DNA of 64,000 bases from Mangrovimonas spongiae (GTDB taxonomy: Bacteria; Bacteroidota; Bacteroidia; Flavobacteriales; Flavobacteriaceae). The stretch spans positions 1 through 64,000 of the forward strand of contig NZ_RWBG01000006.1 of the NCBI RefSeq assembly GCF_003944795.1. Reading direction: 5' to 3'. Shown here in pieces: positions 16,244 to 26,101 of this stretch (positions are counted from its first letter, which is position 1; every line of letters begins with the position of its first letter). The notes beneath the pieces are model-generated. The model did not search any database, was not told the origin of the DNA, and saw only the letters and a list, made by a program, of their open reading frames with translations. A program made the position numbers and the translations under genes.

Positions 16244-18694
16244 TTATAGTTTTTTGGCGTTCTTGACCTTAGTATTTGTTAAAGCAATGTTGATTACTTC
16301 ACTCATATCGGAAACATAGTGAAAGGTTAATCCTTTAAGATATTCTTCTTTAATTTCATCTATATCTCTTTTATTGTCTTCACAAAGAATAATTTCTTTA
16401 ATTCTAGCACGTTTAGCTGCTAAAATCTTTTCTTTTATTCCGCCAACAGGAAGTACTTTTCCTCGTAATGTTATTTCTCCTGTCATGGCTAAGTTTTTCT
16501 TTACTTTGCGTTGTGTGAATAGCGATACTAACGAAGTTAACATAGTAATTCCTGCACTTGGTCCATCTTTAGGAGTTGCCCCTTCTGGTACGTGAATATG
16601 AACATTATAATTATCGAATACCTCTGGATTTATACCAAATGTTTTTGCATTGGACTTAATATACTCCATAGCAATGGTTGCCGACTCTTTCATCACCTTA
16701 CCAAGATTTCCAGTAATACTTAAATTACCTTTTCCTTTTGAAAGGATAGATTCGATAAATAAAATATCGCCTCCTACTCTTGTCCACGCTAAACCTGTTA
16801 CTACACCAGCGACATTATTATTTTCGTATTTATCACGCTCTAGTTTAGGAGCGCCAAGAACGTCAATAACATCATCGTTAGTAACTTTTATATTATAGTC
16901 TTCTTCCATAGCTATATTTTTGGCGGCATGACGCACCATTTTAGCTATTTGTTTATTTAAACCACGAACACCAGATTCTCGGGTATAGCCTTCTACAATT
17001 TTTTCTAATTGCGGTTTACCAATTTTTAAGTTATTGGTATTTAAACCATGTTCTTTTAATTGATCTGGCAATAAATGTCTTTTTGCGATTTCTACTTTTT
17101 CTTCAATAGTATATCCTGTAACATTAATAACTTCCATTCTGTCACGTAATGCTGGCTGAATTGTAGACAAGCTATTACATGTTGCTATGAACATTACTTT
17201 AGATAAATCGAAGCCCATTTCTAAGAAGTTATCATGAAACTCGCTATTTTGTTCTGGGTCTAGAACTTCTAACATTGCCGATGATGGATCACCTTGATGC
17301 GAACTTGCCAGTTTATCTATTTCATCTAATACAAATACAGGGTTTGACGTTCCTGCCTTTTTTAAATTCTGAATGATACGACCTGGCATAGCTCCAATGT
17401 AAGTTTTTCTATGACCGCGTATTTCGGCTTCATCGCGTAAACCACCTAAGGACATACGTACATATTCTCTGCCTAAGGCTTCGGCAATAGATTTTCCTAG
17501 AGAGGTTTTACCAACTCCTGGAGGGCCGTATAAACAAAGAATAGGCGATTTCATGTCGTTACGCAGCTTAAGTACGGCTAAATACTCTATAATACGGCGT
17601 TTCACATCGTCTAATCCATAATGGTCACGATCTAAAATTTTCTTAGCACGTTTTAAATCGAATTTATCCTTGCTAAATTCATTCCAAGGAAGCTCTAGAA
17701 ATAAGTCTAGATAATTACGCTGGATTGAGTATTCTGCAACTTGCGGGTTCATGCGTTGCATTTTAGCTATTTCTTTTTCAAAATGCTTAGCTACTTTCTC
17801 GTCCCATTGTTTGCTTTTTGCACGCTCTTTCATTTCTTCCAACTCCTGATCGTGGCTTACACCTCCCAATTCTTCTTGAATGGTTTTCATTTGCTGGTGA
17901 AGGAAATATTCGCGTTGCTGTTGGCTCATGTCGTTTTGAACCTTAAGCTGAATATCGTTTTTAAGCTCCAGTTTTTGGAACTCTATGTTCATATACTTTA
18001 AGGTTTCGAGAGAGCGATCTTTTAAATGATTTATCTCAAGTAACTTTTGCTTATCCTTAACATCTAAATTCATATTAGACGATACAAAGTTTACCAAAAA
18101 GGAGTTACTTTGAATGTTTTTAATGGCAAACGAAGCTTCGGTAGGAATGTTTGGACTGTCTTTTATAATTTGTAACGCCAAATCTTTAATCGAGTCTATA
18201 ATGGCTCCAAACTCTTCGCTAGCTGGTTCTGGCTTTTCTTCTTTAACATCGCTTACAGTTGCTGTCATGTAAGGTTCTTCTGTTAAAACCTCATCTATTT
18301 TAAAGCGTTTTTTTCCTTGTATAATAACAGTGACATTGCCATCTGGCATTTTTAGTACTCGTAATATACGTGCTACAGTACCTGTTTTATAAATATCGGT
18401 TGGCGAAGGATTTTCTACCTCTTCATCTTTTTGTGCAACAACACCAATTACTTTGCTTCCGGAATTGGCATCGTTAATTAACTTTATAGATTTATCTCTA
18501 CCGGCAGTTATTGGTATAACCACCCCTGGAAATAACACCGTGTTTCGTAACGATAGTATAGGTAAAGTTTCTGGTAGATCTTCTTTGTTAATTTCTTCTT
18601 CGTCTTCTGGAGTCATTAACGGAATTAACTCGGCATTCTCGTCAAATTCTTGCAATGACAAACTGTCAAGACTTAAAAAACTTGTTTTCTTCAT
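16244..18694 (-). CDS. lon: ATP-dependent Lon protease
   Basis: An 816-residue protein of usual length. The N-terminal LON substrate-binding domain ([18 protein letters not shown]) is followed by a coiled-coil region, the AAA+ module (Walker [16 protein letters not shown], Walker [10 protein letters not shown], sensor ATCNS) and the C-terminal protease domain with the catalytic serine in [11 protein letters not shown] and the lysine in [15 protein letters not shown]. It degrades misfolded and regulatory proteins in the cytosol. It is transcribed alone with its own terminator. About 40 residues of acidic N-terminal extension ([20 protein letters not shown]) are typical of the phylum. Confidence 0.98.
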   Translation of the reverse strand: MKKTSFLSLDSLSLQEFDENAELIPLMTPEDEEEINKEDLPETLPILSLRNTVLFPGVVIPITAGRDKSIKLINDANSGSKVIGVVAQKDEEVENPSPTDIYKTGTVARILRVLKMPDGNVTVIIQGKKRFKIDEVLTEEPYMTATVSDVKEEKPEPASEEFGAIIDSIKDLALQIIKDSPNIPTEASFAIKNIQSNSFLVNFVSSNMNLDVKDKQKLLEINHLKDRSLETLKYMNIEFQKLELKNDIQLKVQNDMSQQQREYFLHQQMKTIQEELGGVSHDQELEEMKERAKSKQWDEKVAKHFEKEIAKMQRMNPQVAEYSIQRNYLDLFLELPWNEFSKDKFDLKRAKKILDRDHYGLDDVKRRIIEYLAVLKLRNDMKSPILCLYGPPGVGKTSLGKSIAEALGREYVRMSLGGLRDEAEIRGHRKTYIGAMPGRIIQNLKKAGTSNPVFVLDEIDKLASSHQGDPSSAMLEVLDPEQNSEFHDNFLEMGFDLSKVMFIATCNSLSTIQPALRDRMEVINVTGYTIEEKVEIAKRHLLPDQLKEHGLNTNNLKIGKPQLEKIVEGYTRESGVRGLNKQIAKMVRHAAKNIAMEEDYNIKVTNDDVIDVLGAPKLERDKYENNNVAGVVTGLAWTRVGGDILFIESILSKGKGNLSITGNLGKVMKESATIAMEYIKSNAKTFGINPEVFDNYNVHIHVPEGATPKDGPSAGITMLTSLVSLFTQRKVKKNLAMTGEITLRGKVLPVGGIKEKILAAKRARIKEIILCEDNKRDIDEIKEEYLKGLTFHYVSDMSEVINIALTNTKVKNAKKL

Positions 18695-18920
18695 AGTAAT
18701 ATTTGAGCCATTCTGTCATAATTAATACAATATAACAGAAATCTATTGCTTATTTTTAAATTAAAAAATCAAATGTCTCTTTGTTTTTCAAGCATTTAAG
18801 CTAATAACCAAGATACATTTGCTACCTATACCGACAATTAATATGCCACGAATTATTTTTTTCAAGATAACTGTAACAAACTAAAAAATATGCTATCTAT
18901 ATAACAGCAAAACGTTTTAA

Positions 18921-19481
18921 TTGACACTAACCCATCAAAATATCGAACAGCTTATTAAGCTTTGTAAAGTAGGTAACCAACTTGCGCAACTGGAAATCTA
19001 CAATAGGTACCACAAGGCTATGTATAATATAAGTTACAGGATTGTAAAAAATGATTATGTTGCTGAAGACATCATGCAAGATGCTTTTTTAACAGCATTT
19101 ACAAAACTTAACAGCTTAAACGATATAAACACATTTGGTGCTTGGTTAAAACGTATTGTAGTCAACAAAAGTATTTATCATTTTAATAAAAATAATAAAT
19201 ATCAAAACGTTCCTTTTGATGATGTTGCTTTTAAAATTGAAGAAGACTCAAGTATAAATAATAATACCGAGAACTTTACACAACTAAAAGCTAAGGAAAT
19301 TCTTAAAACTATGAATTCGCTTAAAGAAAATTATAGAATTGCCTTAACCCTACATTTAATTGAAGGATACGATTACGAAGAAATATGTGATATTATGAAT
19401 TTGTCTTATGCTAATTGCAGAACAACTATTTCTAGAGCAAAAACTAGTTTAAGACAGAAGTTAGAACCTATGGTTAATTAA
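18921..19481 (+). CDS. ECF-type RNA polymerase sigma factor
   Basis: A 186-residue sigma-70 family protein. Region 2 is visible in YNRYHKAMYNISYRIVKNDYVAEDIMQDAFLTAF (shorter: YVAEDIMQDAFLTAF) and WLKRIVVNKSI; region 4 in YRIALTLHLIEGYDYEEICD and YANCRTTISRAKTSLRQ. There is no ATG early enough to keep region 2, so I use TTG at 18921, which gives the usual length. The next two genes follow closely (11 bases, then a 23-base overlap), forming a cassette that probably carries its regulator and an envelope target. Confidence 0.9.
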   Translation: MTLTHQNIEQLIKLCKVGNQLAQLEIYNRYHKAMYNISYRIVKNDYVAEDIMQDAFLTAFTKLNSLNDINTFGAWLKRIVVNKSIYHFNKNNKYQNVPFDDVAFKIEEDSSINNNTENFTQLKAKEILKTMNSLKENYRIALTLHLIEGYDYEEICDIMNLSYANCRTTISRAKTSLRQKLEPMVN

Positions 19482-19492
19482 TTTTAGAGCTT

Positions 19493-20044
19493 ATGAAAGA
19501 CGATATAGAACAAATATTTAATGGCTTAAAAGGTGATTTTGATATAGAATCTCCTAGAACAGGACACGAGAAAAGGTTTATAAATAAGCTTCAACAACAA
19601 GAGCAAGACACCCCTAAAAAGATAACGTTTTTATGGAAACCTTTCGTTAGTATAGCTGCAATTATAGCCATAGTTTTTACTCTAGGAATACTTAATACCA
19701 CTACACACGAAACGGCTTCTTTAGCCAATGTGTCTCCAGAAATGGCACAAGCCGAAAGTTTTTTCACCTCAACGATTACTGCTGAGTTAAAAAAACTAAA
19801 TCAAGCTAAAAACCCAGAAACCAAATTGGTTATTAAAGACGCCATGCTTCAACTTAATAAACTAGAGCATGAGTACGAAAAACTAAAAACGGATTTGGTA
19901 AAAAGTGGTCAAGACCAACGCGTTATTTATGCCATGATATCCAATTTTCAAAGTAGAATTGACATTTTACAAAATACTCTAAAACAAATAGACTTACAAA
20001 ATCAATTAAAAAACACAGATTATGACACCAATAACACATTTTAA
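19493..20044 (+). CDS. Single-span membrane protein, probable anti-sigma-like partner
   Basis: A 183-residue protein with an N-terminal cytosolic part of about 45 residues, one membrane segment (FVSIAAIIAIVFTLGIL, about residues 48-65) and an outside region with a long charged helix (about 85-170) that could form a coiled coil. No zinc-binding HxxxCxxC motif is visible. The position directly after an ECF sigma gene and the topology suggest an anti-sigma role, but this is inferred from context only. Confidence 0.75.
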   Translation: MKDDIEQIFNGLKGDFDIESPRTGHEKRFINKLQQQEQDTPKKITFLWKPFVSIAAIIAIVFTLGILNTTTHETASLANVSPEMAQAESFFTSTITAELKKLNQAKNPETKLVIKDAMLQLNKLEHEYEKLKTDLVKSGQDQRVIYAMISNFQSRIDILQNTLKQIDLQNQLKNTDYDTNNTF

Positions 20045-21101
20045 AACATTTCTTGTTTTTCTGTTTATTCCAGTATTTTCATTTGCAACAGTAAACGATA
20101 AGCATGAGAGAGAAAAAACAATAAAACGTAGCTTTAATGTTAATGCTAATGCCGAGTTACATATTGATAATAGTTACGGAAACTTAAACATCGTCACGTG
20201 GAACGAAAATAAAATAACTATTGAAGTTACTATAAAAACAAGTGGCGATAATGAAGAAAAAGTTCAAAAAAAGCTAGATAATATTACGGTTGAATTTGAT
20301 AATTCTGCAAACCATGTTTCAGCAAAAACAATTTTCAATAAACTCAAGAGCAGTTGGTGGAATTGGGGCGGAAATAGCAACATAAACATGCAGGTTAACT
20401 ACCTTGTAAAAATGCCCATAACAAACGCTGTAAACTTAAGTAACGACTATGGTAACGTCAATTTAGATAAACTAGAAGGTCGCGCAGTAATTAACTGCGA
20501 TTATGGTAAAATAACCACCAAAGAATTACTAGCCGATAACAATAGCTTTAATTTTGATTACACCAAAGGCTGCTATTTCGATTACATAAAAAGCGGTAGT
20601 ATAAATGCCGATTACAGCGATTTTACTATTTCAAAAGTTGAAAATATTACTATAAATGCCGATTATACAAATACTGAAATTGAACTTGCCGAAAACGTTC
20701 ATTATAATTGCGATTATGGTACCGTAAAAATTGATCAAGTAAATAATATTGAAGGCAATGGCGACTACCTTACAGTTATTGTTGGCGATGTATATAAAAA
20801 TGCTTCTATTAAAGCCGATTATGGCTCAATAAAAATAGATAACATCACTAAAAATGCCGAAAACATTACTATAGAGTCAGATTACACAGGCATAAAAATA
20901 GGGTACGATGCTAATTATAACTTTAACTTTGATTTTGATTTGTCCTATGCATCTCTAAGTAGTGACAACACATTACAATTTTCTTTAAAAGATAAAGATG
21001 GTAGCGATAAAACCTATAAAGGTTATTATGGAAAAAGTAATTCTGGAAATAGTATAACTATTACTTCAGATTATGGGAGTGTTACTTTAAAAAGAAAGTA
21101 A
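20022..21101 (+). CDS. Exported DUF4097-like (putative adhesin-type) beta-repeat protein
   Basis: A 359-residue protein with a signal peptide ending in FSFA. The mature part is a run of short strands with repeated DYG and ADY motifs (LSNDYGNVNLDKLEG, INCDYGKI, INADYSDF, INADYTNTEI, YNCDYGTVKIDQV, IKADYGSIKI, ITSDYGSVTL). This resembles the DUF4097/putative-adhesin beta-helix family. It starts 23 bases inside the preceding gene, so translation is likely coupled. The cassette sigma factor / membrane protein / beta-helix protein suggests an envelope-stress or surface-sensing unit. A strong terminator follows. Confidence 0.82.
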   Translation: MTPITHFKTFLVFLFIPVFSFATVNDKHEREKTIKRSFNVNANAELHIDNSYGNLNIVTWNENKITIEVTIKTSGDNEEKVQKKLDNITVEFDNSANHVSAKTIFNKLKSSWWNWGGNSNINMQVNYLVKMPITNAVNLSNDYGNVNLDKLEGRAVINCDYGKITTKELLADNNSFNFDYTKGCYFDYIKSGSINADYSDFTISKVENITINADYTNTEIELAENVHYNCDYGTVKIDQVNNIEGNGDYLTVIVGDVYKNASIKADYGSIKIDNITKNAENITIESDYTGIKIGYDANYNFNFDFDLSYASLSSDNTLQFSLKDKDGSDKTYKGYYGKSNSGNSITITSDYGSVTLKRK

Positions 21102-21104
21102 ACA

Positions 21105-21137
21105 AAAAAGCCTCTCGAAACTGAGAGGCTTTTTTTA
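21105..21137. terminator. Bidirectional terminator
   Basis: AAAAAGCCTCTC (21105-21116) and GAGAGGCTTTTT (21123-21134) pair perfectly around 6 bases, with T and A tracts on both sides. It serves the plus-strand sigma cassette and the minus-strand lipoprotein gene ending at 21154. Confidence 0.92.
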
Positions 21138-21153
21138 TTATTTAAAGGTTAGC

Positions 21154-21762
21154 TTACAACCTATTTAAAACTGTTGTTGAATTAACTATAGTTATTGTTT
21201 CTGCGCCATTATTTGTTTCCACTTCTTGCGTATCTTGCGTCATAGTAAGTGTTTGCCCACCATTAGAAAATGAATATTGTGCTGTTTGCGGACCTCCAAA
21301 TTCAGACATATCTACACCATCAAAATTAAAATCAAAAAAAGTACCATCAGTCGTCATTGTGTTTCCATCTGTTGTATAAGTTCCAAAACCTGTCACATCG
21401 GTATATGTTTGCGACATCGTCTGCGTTGGTTGTCCATCCATTAAAACAGTTAATTCCATGTTGTAATTACCATTAGTTTCAAAAGTACTTTCGGTAAAAG
21501 TTACAATATAATCCATTTCTACACCTTCAACTTCAAAACCAGTAGAAAAGACTTGTCCCATCATATCAATTTCGTTAGCAGTAGTTGCTTCAAAAGAAAC
21601 AATTTCCCAGTCACCAATTAAATCAGCTGGATTTGCCGATCCACCACCGCCACCTGTTTCTCCAGTATTATTACCAAAATCACCATCTAATGGTTCGTTA
21701 TCACAAGCACTTAATGCTAAAAGTGATACAAAAAGTAACGTTATCTTTTTAAAATTTTTCAT
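21154..21762 (-). CDS. Lipocalin-like lipoprotein
   Basis: A 202-residue lipoprotein starting at ATG 21762; longer in-frame starts up to 21807 would place 15 residues before the signal peptide and run into the upstream gene. Lipobox LALSAC (Cys20), then an acidic/Gly-rich linker (NNTGETGGGGGS) and a domain opening LIGDWEIVSF with later YIVTFTESTFETNG, as in the lipocalin-like families of Bacteroidota. Follows the MFS gene by 37 bases and may be co-transcribed with it. The ligand is unknown. Confidence 0.82.
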   Translation of the reverse strand: MKNFKKITLLFVSLLALSACDNEPLDGDFGNNTGETGGGGGSANPADLIGDWEIVSFEATTANEIDMMGQVFSTGFEVEGVEMDYIVTFTESTFETNGNYNMELTVLMDGQPTQTMSQTYTDVTGFGTYTTDGNTMTTDGTFFDFNFDGVDMSEFGGPQTAQYSFSNGGQTLTMTQDTQEVETNNGAETITIVNSTTVLNRL

Positions 21763-21799
21763 AATAGATTTAAGTTTATTTAGACAAACATAATAATTT

Positions 21800-23128
21800 T
21801 TAATCAACTTCCCTTTTTTGAGTTTTTAATACACGAAATAACAATATAATGCCTAGCAAGAAAAAGATGAATAAGAATACAATAGCATTACGCATGCTTC
21901 CAGTAACTTGATCTATGGTGCCATAAATAACCATACCTATCACAATACCAACTTTCTCAGAAACATCGAAAAAACTAAAATACGATGTCGTGTCTTTTGT
22001 TTCTGGTAAAAACTTAGAGTAAGTAGACCGTGATAAAGACTGAATACCTCCCATAACCAAACCAACAAAAGAGGCAGTTATATAAAATTCTACAGGTTTT
22101 GTAACAAAGTATGCAGCAAAACACATAGCCATCCAAATAAAGTTAACAGCAATTAATGTTTTTATATTTCCTATTTTTTCTGAAACTCTCGAGGTTAACA
22201 CAGCACCTAATATAGCAACTACTTGTATAACCAAAATACTAATAATTAATCCCATGGTTTTTTCCTGCTCTGTTCCCCAAGCTATTTCTTGCTCGCCAAA
22301 ATAGGTAGCCACCAACATAATCGTTTGCACCGCCATACTATATACAAAAAAAGCATACAAATAACGCTTTAGAATAATATTTTGTTTTAAAGCTTGCCAA
22401 ACCGTATTAAGCTCTTTAAAGCCATTCATTAATACATGCTTTGTAACTTTTCTTCCTGTTGAAACCCCTTTGGGCAAAATATAGAATGTATATTGACTAA
22501 ATAATACCCACCACAAACCAACCGTTATAAACGAATAGCGCATAGCTTTTACGGCAGTTTCTTCTGCTGTTCCTGTTATACCAAACTGTTCAGGATACAT
22601 CACCATGGCTAAATTAATTAGAAGCAATAATACACTTCCTATATATCCCATTGAAAACCCTTTAGCACTCACACGATCTTGCTGTTCTGGAAAAGCAATG
22701 TCTGGCAAATACGAATTATAAAATACCAAGCTTGCCCAATACCCTATTAAGCCAAAAAAGTAAAACAGTAAACTTAAGTATATATAATCTAAACTAAACC
22801 AATTTAAACCAATACAACCTATTCCACCTAAATAACAGAAAAATTTCATAAAGGCTTTTTTATTACCCAGATAATCGGCAACACCGGATAATATTGGAGA
22901 AATAAATGCAACAACTAAAAACGCAAAGGCTGTAACAAACGAAATAAGCGCTGTGTTTTTTATTTCAAAGCCAAAGGCTTGGACTTTATTACCATCAATA
23001 AAATTTAAAGTCCCATAAAAAATGGGAAAAATAGTTGATGCTATGGTAAGGGTATACACCGAATTTGCCCAATCGTAAAACGCCCATGCGTTAAGAAGTT
23101 TTTTACTTCCTTTTTCAAATTTCTCCAT
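21800..23128 (-). CDS. UMF1-type MFS transporter (Atg22-like)
   Basis: A 442-residue integral membrane protein with about 12 hydrophobic segments. The N-terminus LLNAWAFYDWANSVYTLTIA and the segment GGIQSLSRSTYSKFLPETKDTTSYFSFFDVSEK (quoted in part: GGIQSLSRSTYSKFLPE) are characteristic of the UMF1 family related to vacuolar Atg22 amino-acid effluxers. The substrate is not known. It ends in a positively charged tail (VLKTQKREVD). Gene order on the minus strand is M48 protease, this transporter, lipocalin-like lipoprotein, with 59- and 37-base gaps. Confidence 0.9.
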   Translation of the reverse strand: MEKFEKGSKKLLNAWAFYDWANSVYTLTIASTIFPIFYGTLNFIDGNKVQAFGFEIKNTALISFVTAFAFLVVAFISPILSGVADYLGNKKAFMKFFCYLGGIGCIGLNWFSLDYIYLSLLFYFFGLIGYWASLVFYNSYLPDIAFPEQQDRVSAKGFSMGYIGSVLLLLINLAMVMYPEQFGITGTAEETAVKAMRYSFITVGLWWVLFSQYTFYILPKGVSTGRKVTKHVLMNGFKELNTVWQALKQNIILKRYLYAFFVYSMAVQTIMLVATYFGEQEIAWGTEQEKTMGLIISILVIQVVAILGAVLTSRVSEKIGNIKTLIAVNFIWMAMCFAAYFVTKPVEFYITASFVGLVMGGIQSLSRSTYSKFLPETKDTTSYFSFFDVSEKVGIVIGMVIYGTIDQVTGSMRNAIVFLFIFFLLGIILLFRVLKTQKREVD

Positions 23129-23187
23129 AAAAAAGCTGCTTTTTTTAAGCAGCTTCTAAAGTAAGTATTTATTTTTTATTTCGGTTT

Positions 23188-24024
23188 TTAAAACTTTGAA
23201 ATTGGCCTAAATGTATTTATTCCAAACTTTTTTGCTTCTGCTTTTGCCTGTGGCGCTAAAGCATTTAAATTATCTATTCTTGAATCGTTAGATGGGTGTG
23301 TGCTCAACATTTCTGGCGGTGCTTCTCCACCACTGGCTGCTTTCATACGTACCCATAAATTAGCTGCTTCATCTGGATTATAACCCGCTATAGCCATTAA
23401 ATACAAACCTATTTTATCAGCTTCGGTCTCATGTGCTCTACTAAAAGGCAACATGCCTCCTACCTGAGTTCCTATACCATAAGCTTGGTTATAAAGCTCT
23501 ACGTTTTCATCGTCTTGTAAAGCTACATTAAGTCCAATAGCACCAACTTGCTGTAACATACCTGCACTCATACGTTGCTGTCCGTGATTTGCTAAGGCAT
23601 GGGCAACTTCATGCCCCATAATAGCGGCAACCCCTGTTTCACTTTCGGCAATAGGTAAAATTCCTGTATAAAAAACAATTTTTCCACCAGGCATACACCA
23701 AGCATTTACAGTTTTATCATCAATTAAATTATATTCCCATTGGTAATCACTTAAATACCCTTGATGCCCATTAGCATTAAGCCAACGTTCGGCTGCAACA
23801 GCAATTCTTTGTCCTACACGTTTAATCATTTCTGCTCTAGCGGTTCCTGTTTCTACATCACTTTCTGCAAGCACTTGATTGTATTGCTGAAAAGATGCTG
23901 GGAACAAAGCACTATTTTCTGTACCTGGCAATGCCATAGTTTGTTTTCCAGTAAATGGATTTGTCGCACAAGACAATAATACCCCAGTAGCTATTACTGC
24001 AGCTATTTTACTTTTTAATTTCAT
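23188..24024 (-). CDS. M48 family metalloprotease lipoprotein
   Basis: A 278-residue protein with lipobox LLSC (Cys19) and a zinc protease domain: HEVAH at residues 138-142, the third ligand in HETEADKIGLYLMAIAGYNP (E of ETEAD), and STHPSNDSRI near the end. It resembles the LoiP/BepA-type periplasmic M48 peptidases that act on outer-membrane proteins, but lacks TPR repeats. Anchored in the envelope by lipid, probably facing the periplasm. Confidence 0.92.
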   Translation of the reverse strand: MKLKSKIAAVIATGVLLSCATNPFTGKQTMALPGTENSALFPASFQQYNQVLAESDVETGTARAEMIKRVGQRIAVAAERWLNANGHQGYLSDYQWEYNLIDDKTVNAWCMPGGKIVFYTGILPIAESETGVAAIMGHEVAHALANHGQQRMSAGMLQQVGAIGLNVALQDDENVELYNQAYGIGTQVGGMLPFSRAHETEADKIGLYLMAIAGYNPDEAANLWVRMKAASGGEAPPEMLSTHPSNDSRIDNLNALAPQAKAEAKKFGINTFRPISKF

Positions 24025-24200
24025 AAGTTAGTGTTTTAATATCTCTAATTAAAAATACAAAAATCGTTCCTAAAAAAACAACAATCAAAAAAGAATTGAT
24101 TTATTTTTATTATCCTCTACCTAACAACATATTAATTTTAACATAGTACTTTGTTATTTAAGTGAATTGTCTCCGACAAAACAAAAAACGCAAATTGATT

Positions 24201-24710
24201 ATGATGAAACGTGCTACTATGTTAACCATTTTAATTATCTTTTTATCTTTAATAAGCTGTCACAGTCAAAATAAACCTATGGATTCAAATAAGAAAACAA
24301 CATACAACGTTAATAAAACAGATGAAGAATGGCGCAACATTTTAACCGATGAAGAATACCGTATTTTAAGAGAAAAAGGTACCGAGCGTCCGCATACCGG
24401 AAAATATAACCTGCATTTTGAAAAAGGAAACTACAACTGTGCTGCTTGTGGGCAAACCTTGTTTGATAGCAATACCAAATTTGATGCCCACTGTGGGTGG
24501 CCTAGTTTTGACGATGCTCTTGAAGGCACTATAACCTATGTAGAAGATCGCTCTCTAGGTATGGTAAGAACCGAAATTTTGTGTAGTAATTGCGGAAGCC
24601 ATTTAGGTCATGTGTTTAAAGATGGCCCAACAGACACAGGGTTGCGCTACTGTGTTAATTCGGTGAGTTTAGATTTTGAAAGTAAAACCAAACAAAATTC
24701 GGAAGATTAA
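24201..24710 (+). CDS. msrB: Peptide-methionine (R)-S-oxide reductase, lipoprotein form
   Basis: A 169-residue protein from ATG 24201 (an equally good ATG is at 24204; a GTG at 24162 would bury the signal peptide). Lipobox SLISC places Cys20 as lipidated residue. The MsrB domain has two zinc CxxC pairs (NCAACGQ and LCSNCGS), the HCGWPSF motif and the catalytic cysteine in RYCVNSVSLDF. It repairs methionine-R-sulfoxide, here in the periplasm. Its stop interlocks with the stop of the convergent ndh gene (TTAA shared). Confidence 0.95.
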   Translation: MMKRATMLTILIIFLSLISCHSQNKPMDSNKKTTYNVNKTDEEWRNILTDEEYRILREKGTERPHTGKYNLHFEKGNYNCAACGQTLFDSNTKFDAHCGWPSFDDALEGTITYVEDRSLGMVRTEILCSNCGSHLGHVFKDGPTDTGLRYCVNSVSLDFESKTKQNSED

Positions 24711-25993
24711 CGGGTTCTGTTTTTATACTTAAACGGCCGAATAATTAATCGTGCTTCACGGTCAAACCTAATATAGTTGTATACCCAGTTTATAAAAACT
24801 ACAGCTCTATTTCTAAAGCCAATTAAAAAGTATAAATGCACAAACATCCATACAAACCAAGCAAAACTTCCTTGAAATTTCCAACGCTCTAAGTCTACAA
24901 CCGCTTTATTTCTACCTACTGTTGCCATAGCGCCTTTATCTTTATATTTAAAGGGAACCATTGTTTTTCCCTCTAATAATCGTACAAGGTTTTTCCCTAA
25001 TTGCTCCCCTTGCTGAATGGCTGGTTGTGCCATCATAGGAAATCCGTTTGGATAATTTTTAGTTTCCATGCTAGCAATATCGCCTACGGCAAAAATATTG
25101 TCCAATCCGTTTACTTTATTAAATTCATCTACAACTACTCTATTTCCTCTAGTAGTAAACTTCTCGGCATCTAACCCTTTTATGTTAGCACCTTTAACAC
25201 CTGCAGCCCAAATCATGGTTGCTGTTTCAAAAACCACATCGGTATTTGTAGTAACCACGTTACCATTATATGTATTAACACGTAGGTTTTTCCATATATT
25301 AACACCTAATTCTTCTAAAAAAGCTTCTGCCTTTTTAGAGGCTTTTTCGCTCATTTGCTTTAATACACGATCGCCAGACTGCACTAAATTTATTTGCACA
25401 CGTCTGGTATCTAAATCAGGATAATCTTTAGGTAAAATCCCTTTTTTTATTTCAGCTAGAGCACCTGCTAGTTCAACACCCGTTGGTCCTGCGCCAACAA
25501 TAACAAAATTCATGAGTTTGTCGCGTTCTTTTAAATCGGAAGTCAACAAAGCATCTTCAAAATTCTCTAATATTAAACTACGTAAATTTAACGACTGTGG
25601 TATGGTTTTCATAGCCATAGCGTTTTGTTTAATCTCGGTATTTCCAAAGAAATTGGTTTTCGACCCTGTTGCTACTACTAAATAATCGTATTTAATATCA
25701 CCTATATTAGTTACTATAGTGTTAGCATCTGTATTAACCGCTTCTACATTAGCTAACCTAAATAATATATTCGGGAAGTTTTTAAGAATTTTTCGCAACG
25801 GATACGCAATAGAATCGGGCTCTAAACCTCCAGTAGACACTTGGTATAACAAGGGCTGAAACGTATGATAGTTATGCTTATCTAACAACACGACTTGCGC
25901 TTCTTGCTTAGACAATTGTTTCGCTAAAGAAACACCTGCAAATCCGCCTCCAATAATAACAATACGCGGACAGCTTAAACGAGGTATATTCAT
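24707..25993 (-). CDS. ndh: Type II NADH dehydrogenase (NDH-2) family flavoprotein
   Basis: A 428-residue NAD(P)/FAD-dependent oxidoreductase. The N-terminal FAD site is IVIIGGGFAGVSLAKQL, the NADH site FVIVGAGPTGVELAGALAE, and the second FAD contact NIFAVGDIASM with PMMAQPAIQQGEQLGKNL. The hydrophobic C-terminal end (FAWFVWMFVHLYFLIGFRNR) fits membrane attachment. It passes electrons from NADH to quinone without pumping protons. It diverges from lpdA with 108 bases between, which may hold both promoters. Confidence 0.93.
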   Translation of the reverse strand: MNIPRLSCPRIVIIGGGFAGVSLAKQLSKQEAQVVLLDKHNYHTFQPLLYQVSTGGLEPDSIAYPLRKILKNFPNILFRLANVEAVNTDANTIVTNIGDIKYDYLVVATGSKTNFFGNTEIKQNAMAMKTIPQSLNLRSLILENFEDALLTSDLKERDKLMNFVIVGAGPTGVELAGALAEIKKGILPKDYPDLDTRRVQINLVQSGDRVLKQMSEKASKKAEAFLEELGVNIWKNLRVNTYNGNVVTTNTDVVFETATMIWAAGVKGANIKGLDAEKFTTRGNRVVVDEFNKVNGLDNIFAVGDIASMETKNYPNGFPMMAQPAIQQGEQLGKNLVRLLEGKTMVPFKYKDKGAMATVGRNKAVVDLERWKFQGSFAWFVWMFVHLYFLIGFRNRAVVFINWVYNYIRFDREARLIIRPFKYKNRTR

Positions 25994-26101
25994 ATGTGTA
26001 TACTTTCAATACAAAGGTATTATTTTTTTTACAGCTAAATTCATATTTCGGTTTAGGTTTCGTAAATTCGTAGCTTGAAAAATTAGACAAAATAAATTCT
26101 C

